This document shows, in pieces, positions 6,901 to 13,296 of a stretch of 13,296 bases of DNA; within the stretch, counting starts at the first letter, position 1; every line of letters starts with the position of its first letter. This DNA comes from Bacteroidia bacterium (lineage in GTDB: Bacteria; Bacteroidota; Bacteroidia; Flavobacteriales; NORP286): the NCBI GenBank assembly GCA_016763665.1, contig JAESTI010000071.1:1-13296 (forward strand), in the 5' to 3' direction. A program made the position numbers and the translations under genes. The notes below the pieces were generated by a model that saw only the letters and a program-made list of their open reading frames with translations, did not search any database and was not told the origin of the DNA.

Positions 6901-9300
6901 ATATGGGCAACCGGCACAAGCAGCACTTTTGCAACAACTACTCAGCTTGGTGCGGACATAACTCCTAATTTTGGTGACCCAATGACCATTAATAGTGGCG
7001 CTAATATGCCTTATACCTTTACCGTTGCAGGAACTTATTATTTCTGGGTAACAGTGGATATAGATGGAACCAACGCAACCTTTGATAACGTGGTTGACGG
7101 GAAATGCACCTCTATTATCGTTGATGGCGCAGCTAAAACTCCGACAACTACTTCACCATCAGGAAGCCGTACAATATCAAAAGCCTGGCAGGGTGGAACA
7201 AGTACCGACTGGGGATTGGCAGCCAACTGGGTAGGTGGTGTTCCCACATCATCTGACAATATATTCATTCCGAATGAAACTAATGACCCTTTAATGACAG
7301 CTACTTCAGCTTGTAAATCAATGACTATTGAGTCAGGAGCAGTATTAACAGTTACCTTAAGTGGCTCTGAAACATTTGGTATTTATGGCAGCCTGACAAA
7401 TGATGGAGAAATTTCAGTTACTTCAGCCGGTACTTCGGTGCCGCTTAATTTTTGGGGCACAGGACCAGTTAATTGGGGAGGAAGCGGAACTTATACCGGC
7501 ACAGTAGGAGGTGACTTTTATATAAATCCATCGGTTGCCGCGGCTGTTACGCTTACAGCAAACATTGATTTAGGTACAAGCGGTTATTTAAATATTGCTG
7601 CCAATGATTCCTTGGTTATGAGTACTTATACCGTGAAAACTCAAACAATTATCCAAACCGGATATATTCAGATGACTACAGGTACATTAGAATTCACAGA
7701 AACTACCCCAACTTTAGTTGAAGCAAGATTTGGTGAAGGTACTGGTACAGTTTATTATAATGTTACAGGGTCTTATGATGTAAATGACCTGGATACTTAT
7801 TATAATTTAAAAGTAAAACATTCTGGCGCAAACCTTATTGAATTAGATACTTATACCTGCCAGAACCTCACAATTATTCCTGATGGCAGCCCAACGAGTA
7901 ACGTTGAACACTTGGCAGGAACCGATGTTATAACCATCAATGGCAATTTAACCATTGATGCAAGTGCAGAGTTACAAGGTTTCTCTACCGGGAAATTTGT
8001 ACTGAAAGGAAATTTTACTAATAATGGAACATTTGATACACCTGCAACTAGTGAGTTTAAATTTAATGGTTCTTCCGCTCAAACTATTAGTGGTAACGCT
8101 GTTACATTTGATGATCTGGTTATTGATAATTCAAGTGGAGGTGTTGCTCTTACTATTGATGGCACAGTAAAAGGCACGTTAACAATGACTAATGGTGATC
8201 TTACCATTTCCACAGGTAAAAAACTTACGCTTGAGGATCTTGATGATCCGGGAATTAGCGGTGGTGGTACAAGCACAATGATTATTACATCGGGTACAGC
8301 AACGGTCGAAAAAACATATACATCCACAACAAAACTAACATTCCCTATGGGAGATGGTACTAATTATCGCCCATTAGCAATAACACCGTCAAATACAAAT
8401 TCAACAGTTTGGACGATGTCATATACGGCCTCAGGTCAAGGTGATACAGATGTTGATGGTTCAGGCTTAAATCACGTAAGTACCAATGAATATTGGACTC
8501 TTGACCGTTCAGTTTCAAGTCCAGCAGATGCGATCATTGAACTAACATGGACATCAAATAATTCTGTTGATAATTATGCAACTTTAGAAATTGCACATTA
8601 TGATGGTACTACCGATTGGGATATGATTGCTGCAACTCCTACTGGCGACAACACTTCAGGAACAATCGTTTCTGATGCCAATGTAACCTCCTTTAGCCCA
8701 TTTACATTAGGTTCAAGTGACGCAGCTAACCCACTTCCGATCAAACTTCTTAATTTTGATGCAAAGGTAAATGGCCAGTTTGTAGATATTACATGGACTA
8801 CAGCCACTGAGGCAAACAATGATTTCTTTACTATAGAAAAAAGTGTAGATGACCTTAATTATGAGTTGGTAACAACATTGGATGGAGCAGGAAACAGTAA
8901 TACAACTCTTTATTATAAAATTACTGATGAAAACCCATTCCCCGGAACATCTTATTACAGGTTAAAGCAAACTGATTACGATGGTAATTCAAAGGTATTC
9001 CCGTCTATACCTGTAACATTTACCAGTACCAAATTCGAGCTGATTAGCATACACCCAAATCCTGCGGATATTACCACTACCATTAGTTTTTATGCATTGG
9101 AAAATGATGTGGCAACCTTAAAACTATATAACACACTTGGCCAGGAAATGAATGTTATCCAAAAACGAACCCAGGCAGGTGTTAATCAATTTGTATTAGA
9201 TGTTTCAAATTACAGAAAGGGAATTTATTTCATCCAACTTGAAAATTCCAGGCTAGATATTGTTCAAAGCAAACTGGTAAAAACGAATTTCTACTATTAA
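3973..9300 (+). CDS. Giant modular surface/secreted protein with T9SS type A sorting domain
   Basis: The 1775-residue product starts with a long signal peptide (about 1-35, ending FNAHA). A beta-rich region follows, then a fibronectin-III-like module (about 190-306), a LamG/concanavalin-like module (about 342-526, DDFTDGDY to IGIDDLKYG), and another beta module (about 530-636). Residues about 637-800 are Ala/Thr/Asp-rich. A Big/invasin-like repeat (about 803-906, FDVTVTAVDANNNVDTD) and a module resembling the sialidase-associated BNR N-terminal domain (about 909-1069) come next. A long region (about 1071-1450) opens with GGTSTDWGLAANWVGGVP, seen in many Bacteroidota surface proteins. Another Fn3-like module (about 1586-1683, LPIKLLNFDAK) precedes the sorting domain (about 1688-1775: ISIHPNPAD, LYNTLGQEM, GIYFIQLEN), which directs outer-membrane export through the T9SS and is then usually cleaved. 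No catalytic motif was seen, so adhesion or a structural surface role is likely but unproven. The start lies 24 bases after the preceding gene. Confidence 0.9.
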   Translation: MKCIINISQFTAKATSLLCLASFSLAFWSFNAHATDINILVSTLDGLHTAENTASELNTNTGGSPTFANSSDGWLFVDKGDELRISAFDIGSRNEPITAVLLKVKYSVEAGYTGTNWVQYSNGTLTNTDSEPTNGESDIEDVTFDLKAAGVDTWSEIAALDIHFDNNDAGGADGVSFDYIYITVTYTPLPDAPTLLSTGGTDQLAFNNSHINDNTPMFRAKATHSSTYNRMYIEVNTAADFTGTAYTQTFSGTYTSATEYNFDCTALSTALPTTDGVTYYVRAKASDDGGSNYGSWSSGTYSFTYKSAATAVAWFQTTEEQFDDGTLTNVDAVTSDQVQLEYILDDFTDGDYTASPVWTVKAGSHAVTSNVLEDLNVSASNIISTPLTQTSGYWEFKYQFSTTTHTGSMFLQSFFYLNESNFTSTSDGYMVIVRDDASSEKLVLQRVDNGALTDIITASGITYDANQHTILLTVDGSGNWELFWDGTSKGTVIDATYSSPTHWVSRHYESLGTATIGIDDLKYGAASGTDLSSGFKYSSVKSASAWDKITWNDTETKGDIKYSVYYESSGATIIPDAALTGNAAGFDDGSGGIDISGLSTSTYAELYLKATMTPTDGGPSLQDWTITPKVQIGDADSKAEAPASQTAATTVSSLKDTDAEAQEVFKFKITDLSTADTYVTKVTQIKIKTGASNNADWTTNIQGAKLYDVDGAAFVTITSATITDNDIVIAIPSGNLDIADGGSTNLALYVYLNTSSIVDGAIMDFRIDYDDHGFTADGGAGSDFTATFGSADIEGNNMTIAVVATKMIYTTDKPKANTSTDTDFDVTVTAVDANNNVDTDRACSITLSRGTGTGTLSSVTGLTQNLSSGTYSWTDVRHNTIEDITIIATDNDCSLSSSTVTSITIDVGGMYYSSSTVTQDYSSYNYGGLVGKGETNQELLEIRVVVINSDNDISISSFTFDVELSTAEDTDIDVVKIWATGTSSTFATTTQLGADITPNFGDPMTINSGANMPYTFTVAGTYYFWVTVDIDGTNATFDNVVDGKCTSIIVDGAAKTPTTTSPSGSRTISKAWQGGTSTDWGLAANWVGGVPTSSDNIFIPNETNDPLMTATSACKSMTIESGAVLTVTLSGSETFGIYGSLTNDGEISVTSAGTSVPLNFWGTGPVNWGGSGTYTGTVGGDFYINPSVAAAVTLTANIDLGTSGYLNIAANDSLVMSTYTVKTQTIIQTGYIQMTTGTLEFTETTPTLVEARFGEGTGTVYYNVTGSYDVNDLDTYYNLKVKHSGANLIELDTYTCQNLTIIPDGSPTSNVEHLAGTDVITINGNLTIDASAELQGFSTGKFVLKGNFTNNGTFDTPATSEFKFNGSSAQTISGNAVTFDDLVIDNSSGGVALTIDGTVKGTLTMTNGDLTISTGKKLTLEDLDDPGISGGGTSTMIITSGTATVEKTYTSTTKLTFPMGDGTNYRPLAITPSNTNSTVWTMSYTASGQGDTDVDGSGLNHVSTNEYWTLDRSVSSPADAIIELTWTSNNSVDNYATLEIAHYDGTTDWDMIAATPTGDNTSGTIVSDANVTSFSPFTLGSSDAANPLPIKLLNFDAKVNGQFVDITWTTATEANNDFFTIEKSVDDLNYELVTTLDGAGNSNTTLYYKITDENPFPGTSYYRLKQTDYDGNSKVFPSIPVTFTSTKFELISIHPNPADITTTISFYALENDVATLKLYNTLGQEMNVIQKRTQAGVNQFVLDVSNYRKGIYFIQLENSRLDIVQSKLVKTNFYY

Positions 9301-9301
9301 C

Positions 9302-9571
9302 ACATTTCATACAAAAGTATCGGTTTATCCAATTTCTTATCAAAACAACACTAATATTTCTTATTAGTTAAGTGAAATTGCAATTGTATCCCTAACAATC
9401 TATAATATGTTTGGGATTAAGATCCATACGATTGTAAATCACCAACAAAATTCAGGCAAATACAATTATAGCTTCTGTGCAAAATCACTTTGGAATTCAA
9501 CATGAATATGTTTTCTGAAGCTACAGGTAGATGATAAAATCTACGATAAAAGACTGGTTGAATTATTTTAA
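9302..9571 (+). pseudogene. Decayed T9SS sorting-domain relic of a lost secreted-protein gene
   Basis: In the frame +1 to the preceding gene, the DNA reads KVSVYPISYQNNTNISY, TAG, LSEIAIVSLTIYNMFGIKIH..., then NSGKYNYSFCAKSL, TGA, and ICFLKLQVDDKIYDKRLVEL before TAA at 9569-9571. This follows the type A sorting-domain pattern (YPNPF...TtIsYqLsE...v.LtIYN.lGq.V...GkYn..F.a.sL.sGiYf.KLq...k..tKkLv.L) along its full length. The TAG (9365-9367) stands where Gln is usual and the TGA where the GIY Gly is usual, each explained by one substitution. The rest of the parent gene is absent. The relic starts just after the stop of the giant protein, whose own sorting domain differs clearly, so it is not a recent tandem copy of that tail. 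Confidence 0.8.
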
Positions 9572-9620
9572 TTCTTAAATTGTGCAAATTTTGAATTTAA
9601 ACCTCACAAATAAAATGATC

Positions 9621-10634
9621 ATGAAATCTAAAATTCACTTATTAACGATTGTGGCCATGACCACAATATTATGTTGCTTAAATGATTTAACATTTGCACA
9701 GAGAGCTATCAATCTGCAGGTTGCAGTAAGTTATACGCGATTACCAATGAATCCACTTAACAAAGAATTAAAAACCTATCAGGCTAAAATAATACAAGGT
9801 GATTTGGAAATACCAAATAAAACGGCCCTTAATGATCAGTTTCTTGTGCTGCGTGGATATGAAAAAGTGAAGGAAAATGCCGATATAATAATTGAAGTAA
9901 AGTTCAATTCTTTTGAAATAGTTAAAAGAGACGATGGACAAAGGACAATAACCAATAAAGATAAAACTAAGACGACAAAGTATTTTTACACTGTAGAATA
10001 TACATTTCCTGTTTCATATAAGATCATGACAAAAGATGGTGAGGAAATTTCTGCTAAAGAACTTCACAGTTATAATGAACGGTTAACAGCCGAATTTGGC
10101 ATGTTTATTTCAAAAAACCAATTACAAAACGAGTATGAAGAAAACAAAGGGAAATTTATCAGGGATACCCGTAAGGCCGCTATACAACATGAAATGGCAG
10201 GAATAAAAATGCTGCTGGATAATAATTATGCTTATTTGGACATGACCAAAAAATTCGGAGTATATACCGGGAAAGCAAAAAAACAAAATTATGATGATCT
10301 TAATGCAGCCCAGAAAGATGCAATGCGGGCTTACTCTTTGATGAATGCTAACAGTGATTGGGGCGAAATTGAAACTCTTCTAAAATCAGCTATTGTGGTT
10401 TGGGAAAAAGCGTTTTTGGAGTCAGATCTAAACAATAGGAAGGCTCGTATCAATCCTAAGATATCCGGATATGTAGCTTTTAATCTTGCTTATGCTTATT
10501 TATGGTTGAATGATTTTAGTAATGCAAAAAGATATGCCGCTGAAGTATCCATTAACAAAAAAACCAGCAGTACCGGTAAATCGCAACAACTGTTTATAAC
10601 AGACCAATCAGCTCGATTCGATGCGAATAAATAA
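9621..10634 (+). CDS. Secreted protein of unknown function with TPR-like C-terminal helices
   Basis: From the ATG at 9621 the product has 337 residues and a good signal peptide (MKSKIHLLTIVAMTTILCCL... ending FAQ). An ATG at 9615 is nearly as good, and a GTG at 9582 only adds a polar stretch before the signal peptide. The mature N-terminal half (about 25-185) is a mixed alpha/beta region with NADIIIEVKFNSFEI and a charged KDKTKTTKYFYTVEYTF segment. The C-terminal part (about 229-312) is helical, with a TPR-like pattern at about 281-312 (GYVAFNLAYAYLWLNDFSNAKRYA). I do not recognise a named family. It probably acts in the periplasm or at the envelope. No lipobox is present, and no sorting domain or transmembrane helix follows the signal. 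It stands alone, 49 bases after the sorting-domain relic and convergent with the DUF2330 gene. Confidence 0.8.
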   Translation: MKSKIHLLTIVAMTTILCCLNDLTFAQRAINLQVAVSYTRLPMNPLNKELKTYQAKIIQGDLEIPNKTALNDQFLVLRGYEKVKENADIIIEVKFNSFEIVKRDDGQRTITNKDKTKTTKYFYTVEYTFPVSYKIMTKDGEEISAKELHSYNERLTAEFGMFISKNQLQNEYEENKGKFIRDTRKAAIQHEMAGIKMLLDNNYAYLDMTKKFGVYTGKAKKQNYDDLNAAQKDAMRAYSLMNANSDWGEIETLLKSAIVVWEKAFLESDLNNRKARINPKISGYVAFNLAYAYLWLNDFSNAKRYAAEVSINKKTSSTGKSQQLFITDQSARFDANK

Positions 10635-10711
10635 TGCTGTTTCATTTAACTAATTGAAATAAGTTATTTTTCCGCCCTAAAAACAAATGTTAGGTGATTT
10701 TGGACTATGTA

Positions 10712-10744
10712 ATCTAATAACTTGATAGGTTTTTGTTATTAGAT
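10712..10744. terminator. Possible bidirectional terminator hairpin between convergent genes
   Basis: ATCTAATAAC (10712-10721) and GTTATTAGAT (10735-10744) form a perfect 10-bp stem with a 13-base loop. It lies midway between the stop at 10634 and the end of the minus-strand gene at 10766. The stem is AT-rich and no strong T-run follows on either strand, so termination is inferred mainly from position. A second small inverted repeat, CTTTAAT/ATTAAAG (10753-10771), overlaps the minus-strand stop codon. Confidence 0.4.
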
Positions 10745-10765
10745 GTAGCAGACTTTAATTAATTA

Positions 10766-12313
10766 TTAAAGCCTGAGTGCTCTAAGGTAAATACCAAAAT
10801 ACCTACGGTTTATTTGTTTTCTTGCAAACAGAAATGTACTAAGCAGTAAAATCAGGAAAAACAACATGGATATTGTCAGTATAATACCAACACCGTTTGA
10901 AGGATTGTTACCATTACCGGGATTGTTTGTAAATCCGAATCCGTAAAAATTGTTTTTCTTGTTTTTAAAATCTCCTTCTATCCAACCTCCTTTTTTACTC
11001 TTTATTTTTCGTGCAAACTCATCAACATAGTCTGAATATTTGCTCACATCCCAGCCCGTTAAAGAGGCTAATTGATGCAATTCATCTTCTCTTCTCTTGA
11101 GAACACCTTTTAAATAATTTTGGGCTTCGGGGCAATCCATTTCACCTGTTACTGGATGGGTAAGAATGTAACGACCCTGGAAACTTTGTTTATTTGGAGT
11201 TGCTGTAAAGAAAAGATCCTGAGGAAATTTTTCCCGGTTGTATCGAACATGTAAACGTGTAAAATGAACATCACCGGTGTAATCAGCTCCTCCCCATTGT
11301 GGAGTAGTTTCCTGAGCCCAGAAAACCCCCGCTTCTCTTAGATCTGTATAAGCGGGAGGTGTTGATGCACAGGGATCACATTTAACAAAGTTGCTCGAAC
11401 TAATATCCCATGCATATTCAAGTATTACTACATTTTTTCCTTCTCTATTCCATGTACGTTGGAACATGTCTTTATAGAAATCTCCGAATTGGTCTTTTAC
11501 AAACAGAGGGATATTCTTATCTGTAGGCAAATTTACAGTTCTGTAGTTTGCCGTTTCAATCCTTCCCTCTTTGGAAAACAGGTAAACTATCATATCCTGA
11601 TCGCCATTTGCATTGGCCATTCCCAGCCTGATAGGAAGCATAAACTTATCCGACTGAAATGCAATTTGCAAAGGCCTGAGTTCTGTGAAGCCACTTTTTT
11701 GATGTTCTTTTAAATTAATCTTTGCTACAAAAAACTTCATATCATTTTTAATGTATGGATTTAATACTTCATTTGCTTTTTTAGGTATTTTATATCCATT
11801 ATCAACCAACCAACGTTTCAAGCCATCCGATTCCGTGGCTGATAATATTAGAATATCGTATTCCCCAATCGTGTATTGTGCTTCAATTGTTACCCCGTAT
11901 GATGCGGCTCTTATTTGGGCAGGTTCTGATACTTCCATTTTTTCTTCAAACGTAATGGGATCATAGACATAACCATAATCAATGTAACAAGGATTGTCAT
12001 CGTAATATTCTACTAATCTCGGTGCTGAGTAAGCATCCAGCTTATCAAAGATAATTCTCTCGGCAACCCTGATATTTTCTTCTTTCAATACTTCCGGTAC
12101 CGGCACAACCATTGCAAAATCTTTAACATTCCCTTTAAAATCACTTGACATGGTAATGACAGTCCGGTTACCATCTCTGACTACAATTACTTGTGAAGCC
12201 TCATTGAAAAGTGTTGCATCTGCTTTTGCAACGTAAAACCCGCAGAATCCTGATGCATCATTGATATATAGTATCAATGAAATTGCAAAAACCATTAAAT
12301 TTTGTGTTTTCAT
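10766..12313 (-). CDS. DUF2330 domain protein with signal peptide and C-terminal membrane anchor
   Basis: The product from the ATG at 12313 has 515 residues. A signal peptide (MKTQNLMVFAISLILYIN..., about 1-22) precedes a hallmark DUF2330 start: GFCGFYVAKADATLFNEASQ, VVRDGNRTVITM and DFAMVVPVPEVL, then LDAYSAPRLVEYYDDNPC. Later conserved-looking segments include LRPLQIAFQ, MLPIRLGMANANG and LHVRYNREKFPQDLFF. A Gly/Asn/Pro-rich linker (about 463-475) leads to one membrane helix (GIILTISMLFFLILLLS) and a short basic tail, so the large domain should face the periplasm. The domain's function is not established. The Cys residues near the start and in DNPC and CDPCA could form disulfides or bind metal. 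The ATG overlaps the upstream gene's TGA as ATGA, implying translational coupling; a TTG at 12319 is a poorer start. Confidence 0.87.
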   Translation of the reverse strand: MKTQNLMVFAISLILYINDASGFCGFYVAKADATLFNEASQVIVVRDGNRTVITMSSDFKGNVKDFAMVVPVPEVLKEENIRVAERIIFDKLDAYSAPRLVEYYDDNPCYIDYGYVYDPITFEEKMEVSEPAQIRAASYGVTIEAQYTIGEYDILILSATESDGLKRWLVDNGYKIPKKANEVLNPYIKNDMKFFVAKINLKEHQKSGFTELRPLQIAFQSDKFMLPIRLGMANANGDQDMIVYLFSKEGRIETANYRTVNLPTDKNIPLFVKDQFGDFYKDMFQRTWNREGKNVVILEYAWDISSSNFVKCDPCASTPPAYTDLREAGVFWAQETTPQWGGADYTGDVHFTRLHVRYNREKFPQDLFFTATPNKQSFQGRYILTHPVTGEMDCPEAQNYLKGVLKRREDELHQLASLTGWDVSKYSDYVDEFARKIKSKKGGWIEGDFKNKKNNFYGFGFTNNPGNGNNPSNGVGIILTISMLFFLILLLSTFLFARKQINRRYFGIYLRALRL

Positions 12314-13140
12314 AACCAATTAAATTTTTTGTGAACAAATAATTTATCTAATAAAACTGTAAGAGGAGATATTATAAACAAAGCCCATAAAGGAGCTGTA
12401 TGTACGTAGAACCAATTTGTAAGCAAGAATGCCAGTACACCTATTGTTCCGGCCCAAATAATTCTTGCTATAGGTGCATTTGGTGTTGTTACCGGGTCAG
12501 TGATCATAAAAAATGTAAATAATAAAAGTGTACCACTGGTTAAGGAATGAAAGAAATGATCAAGCGGCCATCCCATGTATATGACTTGTCTTATGAATTG
12601 TAATCCAATAAATGTTGCTAAAAATGAAAGGCTGGTATCCATTCGTCCAACCCTGAACAGAACGAAAAATCCTGCAATTCCCAAATAAAATAACCATACA
12701 GCATCACTACCCCATTGTCCCGGAGATACCCACGCATCATTTGTTAATATTATGGTGGCAATGATCCCGAAATTGCTGGGATTGAAAATGTGTTTATTAT
12801 TGAATCGTATGAAATATTTGCTTCCAATGGATAAGGCTGCTGCTAATATTATTGTAATGATCAAATTGGCTTTAAACATTAAACACAAACTCAGGGCTGT
12901 AATCAGAGCACTCTTTAAACCGTGGTATTTCTTTGTGGTAAAGTGTATAGCCACAGCCTGGCAGATCAAACAAGTTAAAATTGTAATAATATATCTTGTT
13001 ACTTCAACTTCCCAGCCTAAGGCAATGATCCCATAAATAAGAAATGTTGTCAAATAAAGTATTTGAGGATGTCGTCCATCTTTCTGTAAAATAAGACGGG
13101 GATTAAACATATTATTAGCTAAAGTTAAGATGCGTTCCAT
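12310..13140 (-). CDS. RnfD/NqrB-like integral membrane protein (stand-alone)
   Basis: The 276-residue product is almost wholly hydrophobic, with about eight to ten membrane segments. It carries RnfD/NqrB signatures: NNKHIFNPSNFGI (about 114-126), a PGQWGSD stretch (about 140-146) where the family has PGSxGET, and TSGTLLLFTFFMITDPVTTP (about 201-220), matching the family's SGGTMLGAFFIATDPVT. In Rnf and Na+-pumping NADH dehydrogenase complexes this subunit carries FMN bound covalently to a Thr in an SGAT-type motif. I see no SGAT; the segment that would hold it, just before PGQW, seems missing. The protein is also shorter than typical RnfD (about 310-350, from memory). No other rnf/nqr genes lie in the window. 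It is first in a two-gene operon with the DUF2330 protein. It may be a divergent family member with another role, so I give no rnfD symbol. Confidence 0.85.
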   Translation of the reverse strand: MERILTLANNMFNPRLILQKDGRHPQILYLTTFLIYGIIALGWEVEVTRYIITILTCLICQAVAIHFTTKKYHGLKSALITALSLCLMFKANLIITIILAAALSIGSKYFIRFNNKHIFNPSNFGIIATIILTNDAWVSPGQWGSDAVWLFYLGIAGFFVLFRVGRMDTSLSFLATFIGLQFIRQVIYMGWPLDHFFHSLTSGTLLLFTFFMITDPVTTPNAPIARIIWAGTIGVLAFLLTNWFYVHTAPLWALFIISPLTVLLDKLFVHKKFNWL

Positions 13141-13296
13141 CGTTATTATAAATTGTCCTTTTTAATATAGATGCAATTAATGGCCATTTTCCATAAAAGT
13201 AATTTTATTTTGTTTTTATTTGAATTACTCTTAATGAGCGGCATATAATATTAAACAACTAATGCAGATAAAATATTGTGTCGAAACCTATATGCG

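Noticed and set aside
7038..7268. Minus-strand frames inside the giant gene (also 4771-4989, 8079-8327, 8598-8819)
   Set aside because: They are shadows of a long, clearly coding, modular gene, with no start context or recognisable domains.
3973..9300. Enzymatic role (sialidase) for the giant protein from its BNR-associated-like module
   Set aside because: Only the accessory N-terminal type of module is seen. No BNR Asp-box repeats (S-x-D-x-G-x-T-W) or other catalytic motif were found.
9406..9413. TATGTTTG, a match to the TAnnTTTG promoter element
   Set aside because: These bases encode the Tyr-Asn-Met-Phe-Gly part of the sorting-domain relic, so the match is explained by former coding sequence; no partner -33 box was seen.
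11459..11966. Two plus-strand frames opposite the DUF2330 gene
   Set aside because: They are antisense to a gene identified by family motifs, and their peptides lack any domain.
12752..13036. 94-codon plus-strand frame opposite the RnfD-like gene
   Set aside because: It is antisense to a membrane protein identified by conserved motifs.
13158..13245. Minus-strand frame of about 32 codons upstream of the RnfD-like gene
   Set aside because: It is short, lysine- and asparagine-rich as expected of AT-rich spacer, has no signal or motif, and has a stop just upstream. The rest of 13141-13296 shows nothing recognisable.

Overview
The window looks like a chromosomal stretch from a member of the Bacteroidota. 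It is AT-rich. It carries a type IX secretion system (T9SS) C-terminal sorting domain at the end of a very large secreted protein, a decayed second copy of such a domain, a SpoIIE-type phosphatase of the kind common in this phylum, and start codons without clear Shine-Dalgarno sequences. Species or family cannot be fixed from the sequence alone. No rRNA, tRNA, CRISPR array or intact transposase was seen.

Layout. (1) 1-112, minus: first 37 codons of a response-regulator receiver domain, cut by the window edge. (2) 113-345: divergent intergenic region with a GC-rich palindrome at 294-316. (3) 346-2241, plus: membrane sensor with an extracytoplasmic solute-binding-like domain, one membrane helix, a coiled coil and a cytoplasmic PP2C/SpoIIE phosphatase. 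(4) 2242-2924: repeat-rich spacer holding a doubtful minus-strand small ORF and a 158-bp MITE-like inverted-repeat element whose right arm contains a second GC-rich palindrome. (5) 2925-3948, plus: a decaying tandem array of small secreted-protein genes. It consists of a tail remnant, then one copy fused in frame to a second copy whose signal peptide is now internal. (6) 3973-9300, plus: a 1775-residue modular secreted protein with a T9SS sorting domain. (7) 9302-9571: a broken T9SS sorting-domain relic in another frame. (8) 9621-10634, plus: secreted protein of unknown function with a TPR-like end. (9) 10766-13140, minus: a two-gene operon of an RnfD/NqrB-like membrane protein and a DUF2330 protein, overlapping by ATGA and convergent with (8). 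(10) 13141-13296: upstream region of that operon with no recognisable gene.

How the parts fit. The left edge is signal transduction: a ligand-sensing phosphatase divergent from a receiver protein. The middle is a cell-surface locus with one giant T9SS cargo and, just upstream on the same strand, rapidly duplicating and degrading small secreted-protein genes, plus debris of a second cargo. The right edge is a conserved-looking membrane gene pair. The most unusual material is in 2380-3948 and 9302-9571, where DNA that looks non-coding or like a single ORF resolves into nested repeats, gene duplication and pseudogenes.
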